Below, one piece after another: positions 22,155-38,674 of a stretch of 64,000 nt of DNA. Each line of letters starts with the position of its first letter. Within the stretch, counting starts at the first letter, position 1. Under the pieces are notes generated by a model. That model did no database searches and was not told the origin of the DNA. It worked only from the letters and a program-made list of their open reading frames with translations. The DNA lies in contig JACGWO010000013.1 of NCBI GenBank assembly GCA_034509735.1, positions 16,574,136-16,638,135 on the forward strand, given 5' to 3'. The DNA comes from Sesamum alatum. Its lineage: Eukaryota > Streptophyta > Magnoliopsida > Lamiales > Pedaliaceae. The translations under genes and the position numbers were made by a program.

Positions 22155-22340
22155 GAAGTCCTAACCCAAATTGGATTTGATCGAACTTGAACTAATTATA
22201 TGACAATTGTAATACACTTGTTCTGTGATTGGTGTACAATTCAGAAAAAATGACCAACCACATGACATATATATTATACATACTATGTGATTGATTTGGT
22301 TCGATTAAATTTGTTTTGGGTCAAAATTTTCCATAACGTA
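22155..22340. mobile_element. small palindromic MITE, copy 1
   Basis: Inverted halves: GAACTTGAACTAATTATATGACAATTGTAATACAC on the left, and on the right the reverse complement of the same theme (GTGATTGATTTGGTTCGATTAAATTTG). Copies of this style occur at about 31930-32128 and 32876-33043. It lies directly after the kinase stop codon, so it may form part of the 3' UTR. Confidence 0.5.
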
Positions 22341-22355
22341 GCTAGTATCAAATTG

Positions 22356-22384
<29 letters not shown>
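22356..22384. repeat. (TC)n microsatellite
   Basis: Pure TC dinucleotide run of about 28 bp. Confidence 0.9.
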
Positions 22385-22386
<2 letters not shown>

Positions 22387-22620
22387 GTTCCTATATATTA
22401 AAATTTATCATTGTCTTAAAATCTCACATACTGTATGATAACCTTTACTAATGCATCAATTATCAAAGCATATTATATTTGAATTAAATTAAAAATTAAA
22501 GCTTTGTACATTATATATTATATCAATAGCAATGATTGCATTTACATGCAACACTAAATACTAATATATTATTTCTATTTTGATTAATAATAAAATTAAA
22601 TAAAAAAGGAGTAAATATAA

Positions 22621-23118
22621 GGCTTAAATATATTTTTTTGTCCTGTATCTTTTGCATTTTGGCCTTTTAGTCCTTTATTAGTCTAGGTTAGCAAATAGGT
22701 CCTGTAACTTTTTAATTTTTCGCGATTTTGATCCTTCAATCATCGGAGTTTGCAAATGTTACCGGAAAGTTTTTTTAATTTGGGGCTTTTGTTCCCATTG
22801 GTCAAATTACTGCCAGCATGGAACCAAATTTTCGTCCTATATCTTTTATATTTTGGTGTTTTAGTCCTTTATTTTTCTAGTGTAGTAAATACATCATATA
22901 ACTTATAATTTTTCACGATTTTGGTCCATTAAATTGACCAATGGGAACAAAAGTCCCAAATTTAAAACAAAAATCCGGCAATATTTGCAAACTCCGGCGA
23001 CTGAAGGACCAAAATCGCGAAAAATTAAAAAATTACAGGACCTATTTGCTACCCTAGAAAAATAAAGGACGAAAATGTCAAAATGCAAAAGATACAGGCT
23101 GAAAAATATATTTAATCC
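22621..23118. mobile_element. foldback MITE, Mutator-like, with a third arm copy
   Basis: Ends GGCTTAAATATAT and ATATATTTAATCC. Arms of about 190 bp pair, including CAAATAGGTCCTGTAA on the left and TTACAGGACCTATTTG on the right. The flanks are identical 9-mers TAAATATAA (22612-22620 and 23119-23127). The loop holds an extra arm-like block in left-arm orientation (CGTCCTATATCTTTTATATTTTGG, about 22833-22920). Non-coding. Confidence 0.85.
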
Positions 23119-23263
23119 TAAATATAATTTGTGAATGCAGGTAATTGCATAAAATTAATTTCCTAAAGGGACGTGATTGAGTAGTTAATTCAATATGAGT
23201 TGAGAAATTAAATAGGTTCAATCAATTAAAGAACATTTTTGGCATTCTAATAATTTAATATAA

Positions 23264-23541
23264 TTAGTCGTTGATGCACGCGATCCTCGCGAGCATATAA
23301 AAAAAATTGTGTGAGATGAAAAGAAAAAAGAAATTTGTGAAGGAATGGGAAAAACAAATGTTTGTAAGAAGAAAGAAACATGGAGTGAGATGAGAAAAAT
23401 GTGGAGTAGTGGGTTGAGAGGAAAAACAATAAAATTACTTTTCTGACCAATAATTATTTTAAGAAAAGAAAAGAATTGAAGGGTAAATTTGAGCATTTAA
23501 AAATTGGTACGACAAAAGGTTTTCTTTTATAATAGTATAGA
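23264..23541 (-). mobile_element. non-autonomous Helitron, copy 1
   Basis: On the minus strand the element starts TCTATACTATTATAAAAG (5' TC end at 23541) and ends with a GC-rich hairpin stretch, CTCGCGAGGATCGCG, followed by CGACTAA (CTRR end at 23264). It sits between A (5') and T (3'), the Helitron target. Two relatives lie at 31387-31648 and 31649-31925. It has no helicase ORF. Confidence 0.75.
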
Positions 23542-23995
23542 TGGTATCAAAACTATCCGTTTGTGTCTAATGTTGATCCGGATATTGGGCCGGCCCAGAT
23601 TGTAAATTTGTAACCTGGAGCAGCCCAATGTTGATCTCAGAATATTACATTAAGCCCAGAAAATGCAACAGAAACAGCACTGTAAGAAGTGTTATTGTCG
23701 TTCATCGTTCGGTCAATGCAGAAAAAGAGAGATAACCGTTGTTATAAATGGATGTCGCTGTCCCATTTATAGCAACTTTAAGTGGAAAAAAGAAGGTGGG
23801 GGAACGAATTATTAGGATCTACTTATGTACTTAGAGATTGGTTGATCCAAAAAATCTCATGTTGCCTTAAAGTGGGTTCAAATGGACCTATGTCAAAACC
23901 ACGCTTTTTCTCAAATACGACATTCCATTGAATCAAAATCGCTTCATCTTTACTTGATAATAATGATACTCATGAAGATTATGTCGTGTTTTGTT
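23542..23995. other. unassigned spacer
   Basis: Contains GATCCGGATATTGGGCCGGCCC near 23574 and otherwise mixed sequence with no gene. The TGTTGATCC start and GGGCC words suggest an LTR fragment, but no partner was found. Confidence 0.35.
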
Positions 23996-24369
23996 GGGCA
24001 AAATACTTTTTTTGTTCCGTAAAATTAGAGTATTATTTATTTTGGTACCATAATTTAAGTAGATGACTGTTTTGGTCCCATAAAATACATTTTTCAGTTT
24101 TTTTTTGTCCTAACACATGACATTTTGGGACAAAAAAACAGAAAAAAGTGTTTTATGGGACTAAAACAACCACCTACATTTAGGATCAGAAAAATTGAAA
24201 AATATATTTTATAGCACTAAAACAACCACCTACCTAAGTTGCACATAATTTTTTGGAACAAAAAAAACTGAAAAACGTGTTTTATGGGACTAAAACAACC
24301 ACCTACCTAAGTTGTAGTACCAAAATAAATAATGTCATAATCTTAGGGGACCAAAAAAACATTTTATCC
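23996..24369. mobile_element. foldback MITE, Mutator-like
   Basis: Ends GGGCAAAATACTTTTTTTG and CAAAAAAACATTTTATCC. The arms share TTATTTATTTTGGTACCA and its complement, and GTTTTGGTCCCATAAAA and its complement. The flanks TGTTTTGTT and TATTTTGTT match at 8 of 9. One arm segment is repeated internally (TTTTATGGGACTAAAACAACC twice, at about 24150 and 24280). Confidence 0.75.
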
Positions 24370-24640
24370 TATTTTGTTTGACATACGATCAAAATATACT
24401 TTGAATTTAGAGTCTAGAATGGAAATAAGACACATTAAAATGTTTTCTTAAAGAAGGAGAAAGAAAATCACATTTGATATGATTTTATGTTTGAATGTTA
24501 ATAATCTTAGGAGAATCACACTCTATCGTGTCCCATTTATTTGTATTTAATGTTGGAATTTCAGGTCATATATTGTAATTGGTACTGCAATTTTAAGCTT
24601 TATCTTCATATGGTCATTTAGCTTTGTCTTCTTAATTAGG

Positions 24641-25260
24641 GGTAAAATTATTTTACCCGTGTGATATGAAAAATGTTAAAAAATAGCTTATGAAAAAGAG
24701 AATACTAATTTACCTCACGTGATTTTAAAAATGAAGAAAAGAAGTCCCTTCTATGAAAGTTGTGTTACACACGTTATTTTTTCTGTTTTTTTATCTTTTT
24801 AATTATAAAATGACATTTATATCATTGTTTAAAAACTGTTAAATTTTGATAAATATAAATTGATGGTTCAGATTTCATTAATAATATTTACAGTCCAGAT
24901 TTGATCATTTAAATTTATGGCCCAACTTTCATCAACTTAATTAAATGTCTAAAATTCATCTCGTATATATTTATTGATATATAATATAAATTTAAAATCA
25001 CATAAAAAATAGAAAAAAATTAAAAAAAAAATTCATTGACACCCCGTTGTCAATATTTATGAGGGCTCGAGTGTGAAGGGGAGGGGTGGCGACTACTAGA
25101 GGTGGGCAATGGGGTGGTGGCGCTGGCAACAGTGATGAGGTGGAGCAAGGAGACGCCGATGGGGATAGAGGAGGGAAGAGGAGGTGGTGATAGAGTGGAC
25201 GGGGAAGGGGGTGGGTCGGCACTGGCGATTGGGGAGAGGGGTGGGGGGTTTACCCTTTTT
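24641..25260. mobile_element. probable foldback remnant with GC-rich core
   Basis: The left part (GGGGTAAAATTATTTTACC...GTTAAAAAATAGC, then a block with GATGGTTCAGATTTCAT and CAGTCCAGATTTGAT) resembles the left part of the element at 61135-62319. Both then run into a GC-rich core, here 25055-25255, G-rich on the plus strand and encoding only Pro/Ser- or Gly-rich sequence. A right arm was not found, so it is probably truncated. Confidence 0.45.
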
Positions 25261-25860
25261 TTTTTTAATAAAAATATATATTATAACATATTATATATGA
25301 TATACAAATAGGATTTTTTTTACTTTTTGATACATATTTATATATTTTATATAATATTAATAAACTATATATAATATATTATATAAAAAATAACATTTTA
25401 TTTTAAAAAAGCATGCATAAATGTATATATATAATATAGAAGAATTTTAGATTTGGGTTATTCATTTAAAATTAAGCAAATCAGAATGTTGATTTATACA
25501 CAAAATATGAGAAAGAAAGGGCGCGTGAATGATACCACAAATTTCAGGGACTTTTTTGTTTCATTTCGAAATTAGCGGAAGATAAGTTAATATATTTTTG
25601 CACATGAAATTTTTTTGAACAATATTGATAACACATAAAAATAAATTGAATTTTTTCCTTTTAATTAGTGGGATCAAGTTAGTGAAATTTAAATCAAATT
25701 ATATAGTAACCCCAAAAAAAAAAAAAAAAAAACACAAAATCTTGATCATAAAGTCTGTGTCCTTTACATGGAGTCTCAACATTAAAACTACTGTCTTTTC
25801 CTTTCAAGTAATTTCTCGGGTTTCTATGCGCAAGTACTTCTTGCCTCCCCCACACAGCTT
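25261..25860. other. AT-rich spacer upstream of MSL
   Basis: Runs of TATATA and an A18 tract near 25714-25731. No gene seen. It probably contains the distal promoter of the MSL gene. Confidence 0.4.
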
Positions 25861-25870
25861 TCCTTCCTTA

Positions 25871-25871
25871 C

Positions 25872-25903
<32 letters not shown>

Positions 25904-25920
25904 CGCACACACACACACAC
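25871..25920 (+). promoter_or_regulatory. (CT)n(CA)n tract in the MSL 5' region
   Basis: A CT run (25871-25895) passes into a CA run (25896-25920), about 600 bp before the MSL start codon. Pyrimidine-rich CT tracts are common near plant transcription starts and in leaders. The sequence just before the ATG (TTTCCGGGCAG at 26497-26507) looks like a splice acceptor, so the leader probably holds an intron between here and the coding exon. This is inference; no cDNA is available. Confidence 0.4.
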
Positions 25921-26513
25921 TGGCGCGACAAGAATCTCGGATAAAAGAACTCGGTGGTCTGATCCAAGTCAATCTTGATCAGTTCGTTCGACAACAAACT
26001 GATAATTATGTGAGTTTAAATAATGTAGTGGGAGTATAAAGACTTAGGAGCGGTGTGAACAGTAGTAGTCACTGACAAAGTGCTACTATTTCCTCAGATA
26101 TGTTGCCACCTCCGTCTCTTTCTACTATAATGAAACAGACCCTTCTCGAGTCTCATATGTCTCTAACGTTGCCAACAACATTATTAGTCTCCCCAACTAT
26201 AATGGGGTTTGGTTGTCTGTTTAAATGAGTTCAAAAGCTTGTTCTTATGGGTATGCATTATATTCATTAGCGGCTTAAGTATACTTAATTTTCTGTTCTT
26301 GATAATAAATTCAACTGGGTCTGGCCCTTTTTCCAGAAGAAAAGAGGAAAGTGCCTCTTCTATTCTTCTCATCAACGTTTTATTTTCCCAAGGATCTTGC
26401 AGTTTCAAGAATATTACTAATATTCTTTATATAGTTATTTCCTTTCTCGAGAGCTTGAAGGTTTTGGTTTTTACGTATCATTGTGCTGGTGTTTGTTTCC
26501 GGGCAGGTTGACA

Positions 26514-29368
26514 ATGGACGCAAATGGCAAAGCTGCAAGAACGAGCGGAGAAATAAGCATGGACGAGGACGGGAAAAGGACGAGTACTGATGTAATCATT
26601 AGCATCCCTGGAGATGAAAAAGGTTCAAACTTTCCAGTCTCAGACGCTTCAAAGTCTAAACTTTCAGCTGATTCCCCACATAGATTATCAAACGATTCAA
26701 CATTTAGTGCCGAAAATGCGAGGTTTAGTCCCAATAGGCCTCCCAGAATCCCAAATCTCACTCGTCGAAAATCGCTCTCCAGATCAGTTTACTCGAAGCC
26801 CAAATCAAGATTTGGTGAGCAATCTGTGCCTATTGATAGTAAGATGTTTGAAAATGGAGAATTAGTGGAAGAAGATCATGTGGTTTCGAGTAGGGGTTCA
26901 CCTAGTACTAAAGTGGATGATCATCATAGCATTAGTGCCGTGGAGAGTAATAAAATGGCGCCGGGGCCGGGAAGCCCGAAAACGCCATTAGTTTCATCTC
27001 CGGGTGGTTTTGGACGAGTGGATGAGGATGAAGAAATATATAAAAAAGTGAGCAGTAGGAGGAAGCTGAAGCATAGGAAAGTGAAAGTTAAGGTTTTGAT
27101 TGAGTGGTTTCTTTTTCTTTGCATTCTTGGTTGTTTGATTGTCAGCTTGACTGTTGATAAGTTACAACGTTGGAGAGTTGGGGGTTTGAAGATTTGGAGG
27201 TGGTGTGTGCTTGTTTTGGTCACTTTCAGTGGCTTGTTTGTCACTAAATGGTTGATGCATTTTGTTGTTTTATTGATTGAGTTAAACTATCTGCTCAAGA
27301 AGAAGGTGTTGTATTTTGTTTATGGTCTTAAGAAAAGCGTTCAGGTCTGCATTTGGTTTGGTTTGGTGCTTCTCACTTGGGTTTTGCTGTTTAAAGAAGG
27401 AGTCAAGCAATCCCGTCTGGTCGACCGTATTTTGGATTTCATTACTTGGACTATTGCTTCGTTGCTAATTGGGGCGTTCTTTTGGCTGTTGAAAACTTTG
27501 CTGCTAAAGATTTTGGCTTCTTCTTTCCATGTAAATACGTTCTTTGATAGAATCCAGGAATCAGTTTTCCATCAGTACATTCTGCTGACTCTGTCTGGGC
27601 CACCGGTTATGGAATCACCGTATATGTTGGGGAGAACAAGCAGCAATGTGAGTAAACTCAGTTACGCCGTTGCAAAGAAGGAAAAGGAAGGCAAGGAAAA
27701 GAGGGAGAAAGCTGTGATTGATATCAATAAACTTCATCGGATGAAACAGGACAAGGTCTCAGCTTGGACCATGAAGATGTTAGTTGATATGATATCTAAT
27801 TCGGGTCTGACCACTCTTTCGAATTCAATTGACGAGAGTTTCTATGACGGAGGTAACGAACAAATGGATAAAGAAATTACCAACGAGGAGGAAGCAATTG
27901 CTGCTGCATATCACATTTTCAGAAATGTAGCTCAGCCTGGTTGCAAGTGAGCTAATCCATCTTTTGAAAACTGAATTTTTATATCACACCAATGATGAAT
28001 GTTGTTTTTTTTAATCTTTAATACTATTTAATAATCTTCTATCTGCAGCTACATTGATGAACTAGATCTAAGCAGATTCATGATTAAAGAAGAGGTGGAG
28101 TTCGTCTTTCCGATGATTGACGTTGCTGAGACAGGGCAGATCGATAGAAGAACATTGACGGACTGGGTGGTATGCAATGCAATACCTTTCCCCAATCTTG
28201 TTAAACTGTAAAGCTGGATGTGCCCGGGATATCTCAGCCTTATAACTTACATTGTCCGAGATAATTCGACCTTAAATATATTGAGTGCCGTTCTTTCTAA
28301 AAAAACAGTTGAAAAACAACTATAATATCAGACAATCTGCCACTGCAGCATATCTTCTTTCATAAGTATATATGTGTTTGTTCGTCGATTGAAAAACAAG
28401 CTCGTTTTTCAACATTATATTACTTCATACTTGTGCAGGTGAAAGTTTACAAAGGTCGCAAAGCACTCGCTCATGCTCTGAACGACACGAAAACAGCTGT
28501 AAAGCAATTGAACAAGCTTGTTACAGCAATTCTGATTGTCATCATGATAATAGTGTGGCTTCTCTTGACAGGAATAGCCACCACCAAAGTGCTTGTTGTT
28601 CTCTCATCACAGCTTGTTCTAGCGGCTTTTGTGTTTGGAAACACTTGCAAGACAATATTCGAAGCTATCATATTCGTATTCATAATGCACCCTTTTGATG
28701 TTGGTGATCGTTGTGTTATTGACGGTGTTCAGGTATAACTTTCATGAGTGGAATCGTGCATGGCTGTTTGAGTCATAATTCCTAATCGTGTTTGTTTTCG
28801 CATACTTCTACAGATGATTGTGGAAGAAATGAATATCTTGACAACGGTCTTTCTGAGATTCGATAACGAAAAGATATACTATCCAAATTCTGTTTTGGCT
28901 ACCAAACCGATCAGCAATTTCTACAGAAGCCCGGATATGGGTGATTCGCTTGAGTTCTCCATCGATTTCAAGACGCCACTGGAGAAAATAGGCGCTATGA
29001 AGGACAAAATTAAAAAGTAAGTTCATTCTATGTCGAGTTTCTCCCAGTAAGTTGGAGAGTCTAGATCATACAAGTGCTCATTCTCGTTGCATTCGGTGGG
29101 CAGGTACTTAGAGAAAAATCCGCAACATTGGCATCCGAATCACAACGTGGGCGTGAAGGAGATAGAAAACGTTAACAAGATTAAGATGGCCCTCTATTTC
29201 AATCACACAATAAACTTTCAAGACTATGGGGAGAAGAGCAGACGCAAAACTGATCTGGTCCTGGAGATGAAGAGAATTTTTGAAGAGCTGAATATCAGAT
29301 ACGATCTTCTTCCGCAGGATGTTCGTCTTGTCGAGTCGAAGAGGGCGACAGCAGAATCTGGAAAATAA
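26514..29368 (+). CDS. mechanosensitive ion channel, MSL10/MscS family
   Basis: Five coding exons (26514-27946, 28049-28169, 28439-28732, 28814-29016, 29104-29368) with GT-AG borders and consistent phases give 771 residues, the size of plant plasma-membrane MSL8/9/10 proteins. The N-terminus (about 1-190) is a Ser/Pro-rich cytosolic tail. Hydrophobic segments follow at about 194-215, 228-255, 275-295, 310-340, 545-565 and 569-600, the expected six helices. The last is the pore-lining helix leading into the MscS core (FGNTCKTIFEAIIFVF, then HPFDVGDRC, YYPNSVL and SIDFKTPLEKI). It would open with membrane tension and pass anions; MSL10 is also linked to cell-death signalling. ATG 26514 follows a likely 5' UTR splice acceptor; ATG 26481 lies upstream of it. 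Which paralogue (8, 9 or 10) is not certain. Confidence 0.92.
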
Positions 29369-30437
29369 TTTTCACTAGAGGAGATTTCAATTCACAAGTG
29401 TGTTTGAGACTCTTGTTTTCCTCTGGAAAACTTCAAACAGTAATATCTTCCTTCTTAGTTGAGTATATGTCCTGTAAAAAGATTCGTCTGCGCTTTCGTC
29501 TTGGCAGGCAACAGCACGAGTATTTCATATCCCTGAAATCTTCGTTTGCGTGTTAGAGGGAAACCCGACAAACGGAGTAGCAAAGAAGCCTACACAGGTT
29601 TTGTGATGCGTGTAAATGTCTATCCAGCCAGAGCCAAGAAAGTAGTCCTAACCTAAGAGTTGATCAAACCAACTGGGCGTCAGCCTTTATTTTACGCAAG
29701 CTATTGTTCGCTCTAACTTCGTATGGGCTTCACAGTTTTGTCTTGAAAATGTCTTACAAGGAAGAGGAGGTCGTCAGGGCAAGTTACTCAAACTCTTCGT
29801 TTATAATCAATGTGGGATGCTTGCTTACATCATCAGCCCCCTCTAGACGAAGGGTTTAGGATAGGCATATGGTCTCGTTCCCACAAACAGAGCCAAATGA
29901 TGTGGCTTGCGACTCATTAATCACTGCTCGTTGCACGCGAGGTATTATTTGCTCTGACTTCATATGTACATTACGGTTTGATTCTAAAAAGGCGCCTCAT
30001 TGAGAAGAAAAGACCTTTGGAGCTTATAAGCCACTCAAACTCCTCGTTTTCAACCAATATGAGACACTCGCATATATCATCAATACTAGTGTCCTATCCT
30101 CTCCTCTTATCTGTTTCTCATCTTCAGAAATTTTAGAAAAACTTAGAAGAAAACTTTATTTGTTTTCCGGGAAAGATAGAAAAGCAAATTCTAGGAATAT
30201 CAATATGAAGCTTAATGGAGGAAACCCTCATGATCATATATATTTCAGCAGTAGATAAGACAGTCCTAAAACAGCCAGAAGAAGCCTACCACAAGTACTA
30301 GATCTCTAATTAAAAGGGCTTCTAGCAATCTGCTTACATTGTCCTAAACATTAATCCTCATAACTCTTTCATAGTTTTCAGACATCCTTTTCTTCCTCTC
30401 TGTACAGGAGTTGTTCCCCCTCTTCACACACCCAACC
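29369..30437. repeat. MSL-ACL5 convergent spacer with a diverged repeat pair
   Basis: Spacer between two convergent genes, including both 3' UTRs. Blocks at about 29705-29836 and 29950-30086 are related: each has a CTTCRTATG start, a GTTTGATTCTAAAA or TTTTGTCTTGAAAA stretch, CTCAAACTCYTCGTTT, AATCAATGTGGGA or ACCAATATGAGA, and ATCATC. The reverse complement resembles the start of many plant LTRs, so they may be old LTR fragments. No gene. Confidence 0.45.
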
Positions 30438-34742
<4,305 letters not shown>

Positions 34743-35184
34743 ATTTTAAATAATTAATTTTGATGGAGAAATTGCGAAGAGAGTTGCTATTGATTTTGTG
34801 GGTAAGTGTGATGCTACTCTTGCTCTTTTATAGGCATCCAAGACTTTTAGCCAACTCTATCCCATCTTTGTCCCTTTCTCATCCAAAAGCCCCATGCTTG
34901 CTTGCGACACGTATTTAATTAATTTAGTCTCATGAGATTTTAATTAATAAATTATAAGTAATCCCCTTATCCTCGTTTAAATGGTCAATCCGACGACATA
35001 TGAAATATAATTTTTTGCTATAGTTAATTATTATGATTAAAAAAAATTAAAAAATTGTGGTATATATAAACTAACCACGACTCCTGAACGGATATTAATC
35101 ATTATTTCTACAGGTGAGATCAAAACATCAGTCATAGCGAAAACCATGACAGATTTTTAGTCATAGCTAAAAATCATGTCAAGT
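34743..35184. other. ACL5 upstream region with CACTA-like remnant
   Basis: The first 300 bp are the likely ACL5 promoter; a minus-strand TATA-like box (plus CTTTTATAGG, 34826-34835) lies about 90 bp before the ATG. From about 34985 the words GTCATAGCGAAAACCATGAC and GTCATAGCTAAAAATCATG match the style of the CACTA-type element at 40980-41297, so this is probably a relative, split by the MITE that follows. Confidence 0.45.
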
Positions 35185-35194
35185 ATTAATTAAT

Positions 35195-35456
35195 GGGTTT
35201 AATGTAATTTATCTCCCTGTGATATAGCAAAGTACCCACCAATGAAAAAAAAAAAATAGTAATGTACCTTCCTGTGTTCTTTAAAATGGAGCAATTTACC
35301 TCCCTAGACTGGGAGGTAAATTGCTCTATTATTAAAAACAGGGAGATGTAAAGTGATCCATTTTAAATAACACATAGAGGTAAGTTGATATTTTATTTTT
35401 CATAGGGAGATAATTTGCACATTTCAATATCACAGGAGATTGATTGTATTTTTGCC
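35195..35456. mobile_element. foldback MITE, Mutator-like, second copy
   Basis: Starts GGGTTTAATGTAATTTATC and ends with GATTGATTGTATTTTTGCC. The core palindrome TTACCTCCCTAGACTGGGAGGTAA is shared in style with 33805-34040. Flanked by ATTAATTAAT on both sides (35185-35194 and 35457-35466). It interrupts a CACTA-like remnant. Confidence 0.8.
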
Positions 35457-35832
35457 ATTAATTAATTAACAGCGGTAAAAGTTTAATAAGTTTTCACATT
35501 GGTTTTGCTTGACTGTGATGATTAATAATATTGATTTACTAAGATTTTTAAGTCAGAATCATTTATAATGTAGCAAAAAATTTATTTTGTTTTGTGGTTC
35601 ATTTAATTACAAAAAGTTAGAATAACATTGAAGTCAAATAGTCAATAATAGGATTGAAATGGAACATTAATTCTGGATAATTAGTCAATAATAGAAACGG
35701 AATGGAACATTAATCCTGGATTGAATTGGGAGTAGTTATCACTTGCTTTTCAATATAAGTCAATCACATAATAAAGGAAAAGTATTCATGCAAATTAATA
35801 ACTAGAGTCTTGTTATTCAATTTGATAATATT

Positions 35833-36090
35833 CTTTTTTAAAATTGGAAGCGATGAACTTTATTAATTGAATTAAATTAATTACAAACAGTCCTGTCGGC
35901 TATCAATATCGAATAGAGACAAATACAACAATCATATCAACAATATCATATAAATTAACACCTAACTATTACAGTAACAAATAATACCTACTATACAGTA
36001 GCAACAACATCATCTCACATAGGGGTTCGAAACCCTGACCTCTACGATCATGCGGCCTCAACTTCGCCAACTGAGCTATGCCTCATCGGC
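35833..36090 (-). mobile_element. tRNA-derived SINE, copy 1
   Basis: On the minus strand the head starts GCCGATGAGGCATAGCTCAG with an A-box-like TAGCTCAGTTGGCGAAG and a B-box-like GGTTTCGAACCCC, as in tRNA-derived SINEs. The tail ends in an A/T-rich stretch at 35833. Flanked by a perfect 18 bp duplication ATTCAATTTGATAATATT (35815-35832 and 36091-36108). It is not a working tRNA gene, because no cloverleaf forms. Confidence 0.9.
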
Positions 36091-36108
36091 ATTCAATTTG
36101 ATAATATT

Positions 36109-38076
36109 ACTCATCAATATCGAATATCTATATCTAACAATTATCGATAATTATAACAATCATGTGTTAGTCATCAATATCAAATAATTAATTATATCGA
36201 ATCAACAATTATTGTTAAAGTATAAAGACAACTACTAATGGAGTAAAATAACATCCCACACACTATATCTAATCAATAATTATTATCAAATACAATTACA
36301 TTAATTCACAACAAATATGTGAGTACATTTGTGATAAATATTTAACAATAAACATGCATGTTTATCTATGATTAACAACTTACACATATTTATGTTGATC
36401 TTACTTATTAAAAAGTAAATTTGCATAAGGAACAAAATTAATCATGCTTAAATTTGGATTGTGTGTCTCACAACCAAATAATCGTGAGTTCGAGTCCTAC
36501 GAATATAGATATTTGGTTTACTTTTAATAGTAATGTGTATATTGCTCATTTATTTGTTTTAAAATCATTGTTGACTGCATATTGAACATTATAATAATCT
36601 GTTGATTGCTTTAAAAATACCGTTGTATATTTAAAAATTAGATGGCATACTGTGCAACTTAAATATACCATCAAAATTAAATTAATCGAACTTGTTATTT
36701 TATTTAAAATATCCACACCATGTAATATAAAACTCACAACATCTATTTTATTCAAAATATATTTTGGAATATATATATATATATATAATTGAATAATGTG
36801 TAGCATAAAAGCAGGCGCAATTGATATCCTGAAATGGTGTTATGAGGAGCAGAAAATATTAATTGGAGCGCGTGACATTGTGGTGGGCCCACTTTAGTAC
36901 ACGCTCAAGTAACTCAACATCAACAACAGTTTTTGATGACATCCATTTTCGCATTTTTTGTTCTTTTTGTAATCATAACCATTTTCACGTGTTACCATTC
37001 TCACACAACCATCAAATTAAGGAATATGTGCCCTTTGTAAATTTGGATTTGTCTTTAATTTTTCTTTTTTTCTATTTTTAAGGAGGGATAACAGGAACGC
37101 AGGCTTCCTCTACCACAAATTATGATATAAATTTGATCATTAGAATCGACTTTAGACGGATATCTCTTTGAATTCCAATGAAAACCGCTAACCTAAGACA
37201 TGGGCCTTATTGATCACCCATCGTCCACGTCCAGGTAAGTGGATTTGTCTTCAATTATGAGATAAAGATTTTTGTAATAAAGGGATACTTCTAAAATATT
37301 GTTTTTTCCCCTCATATTGTGTGAATTTTTCTGTAAATAATGTCTGGATTCACTACTACTAACAAACTGAATAATGGGCATTTTGGGTCGGTATTCAATT
37401 AGCTCTGGAATTGAGTATGCTGAACTTATAATTGAAATTGACTCTTATGTTTTACTTCATTATTTTGATAACAGCCAGGGACCTGTCAAGAAAACTTAAT
37501 TGAATCTTTATCAAGATTTTCGGACGATCTTGTCTAAGTTCGTAGGAGTGGACCTCCAATTTTACTATAAAGATGCAAACTTTTGATATTGATCGATCAT
37601 ATAGTTGAAGTTTTTTTATACTTGTCCGTCCTTTCTATTTGAATGTATTACAAACGATCTAATATCTCTTTTTTATTTTTTTTAAATGAAACTATTCGGT
37701 TTATATAAATAAATAATAAAATAATATCTTGTTGGCTTAAAAATAAATAAATATTAGTGGTAGTTTAAAATAGAGATAATAGTGAGTTGGTAGGTTGAGA
37801 GAAATTAATAAATGTAAATAGTTAAAGAGAATGAGTGGATAAAAAGTAGGCGTGCTTGGTATACTGGTAGAATATAATGGGAGGTGACGACGGAGGAGAC
37901 AGGCGGCAGCCGGCAGCTGGTGGGCCGCGCAGCTTCTACGTGCTTACAGGACTCTGTCTCTCAAGCGTGCCCTTATTCCCACCAACTATTCTTTTTTTTT
38001 TTTTTTTTTTTGGGTGGACAACCCACTTTCTTTATTTCCCTCTTTTGTATTATTCCCCCCACAAATCCCTAATTAA
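36109..38076. other. AT-rich intergenic region
   Basis: No gene seen. A GC-rich islet lies at 37877-37975 (GGTGACGACGGAGGAGACAG onward) and a T20 tract follows at about 37990-38012. The islet is open in two frames for about 60 codons, without a recognisable domain. Confidence 0.45.
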
Positions 38077-38090
38077 ATTAATCTAAATGG

Positions 38091-38330
38091 CACGAGACCT
38101 AATTTAATTGGCGAAGTTGAGACATCGTGACTCTAAAAGTCATGGATTTCAACCCATCAATCTGTGGGATATTGTTTTACTTAATAGCAGGTGTAGTTCT
38201 ACTTTATAGTAGGTGATTAGTGTAAATTATTATAGTTGTTGGCAAGTTATTAGATATAAGATATTTGATATGATGATTTTAATCGATTTATTCAATATAA
38301 ATAATAATTCATTGCTTTCACTTCAAAAAA
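38091..38330 (+). mobile_element. tRNA-derived SINE, copy 2
   Basis: The head CACGAGACCTAATTTAATTGG is a mutated A-box region, followed by ATGGATTTCAACCCA (B-box-like) and the same body as the other two copies (TGGGATATTGTTTTAC, ATAGTAGGTGATTAG). The tail is CTTCAAAAAA. Flanked by a perfect 14 bp duplication ATTAATCTAAATGG (38077-38090 and 38331-38344). Confidence 0.9.
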
Positions 38331-38674
38331 ATTAATCTAAATGGTATTTTATATGATTACTTAATTATAGTTATTATAAATCCCGATTATCATTCGTATT
38401 TTTTACTGTAAATTATCATAAAAGAATAAAAATATAAAAAATAGTTATTATATTATAGGATTATAAATTAAAATGTTATCAAGAATAATAACATGATTAT
38501 TATTTAAAAACTTTATAGTATAATTAAACAATATTTGACATACCAACTATAAATTCTCAATTTGGGAAAAAGAATAATTATAAATTTGCTTTTGAATCGT
38601 TTTTTGAGGGTATTGCAACTGATTGGATTTTCTAGGTTAAATTCTATTGCATCTTTTATTTTATTTAATATATA

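Noticed and set aside
36020..36090. tRNA-like sequence with a GGTTTCGAACCCC box
   Set aside because: It is the head of a SINE with an 18 bp target duplication; the stems of a tRNA do not form.
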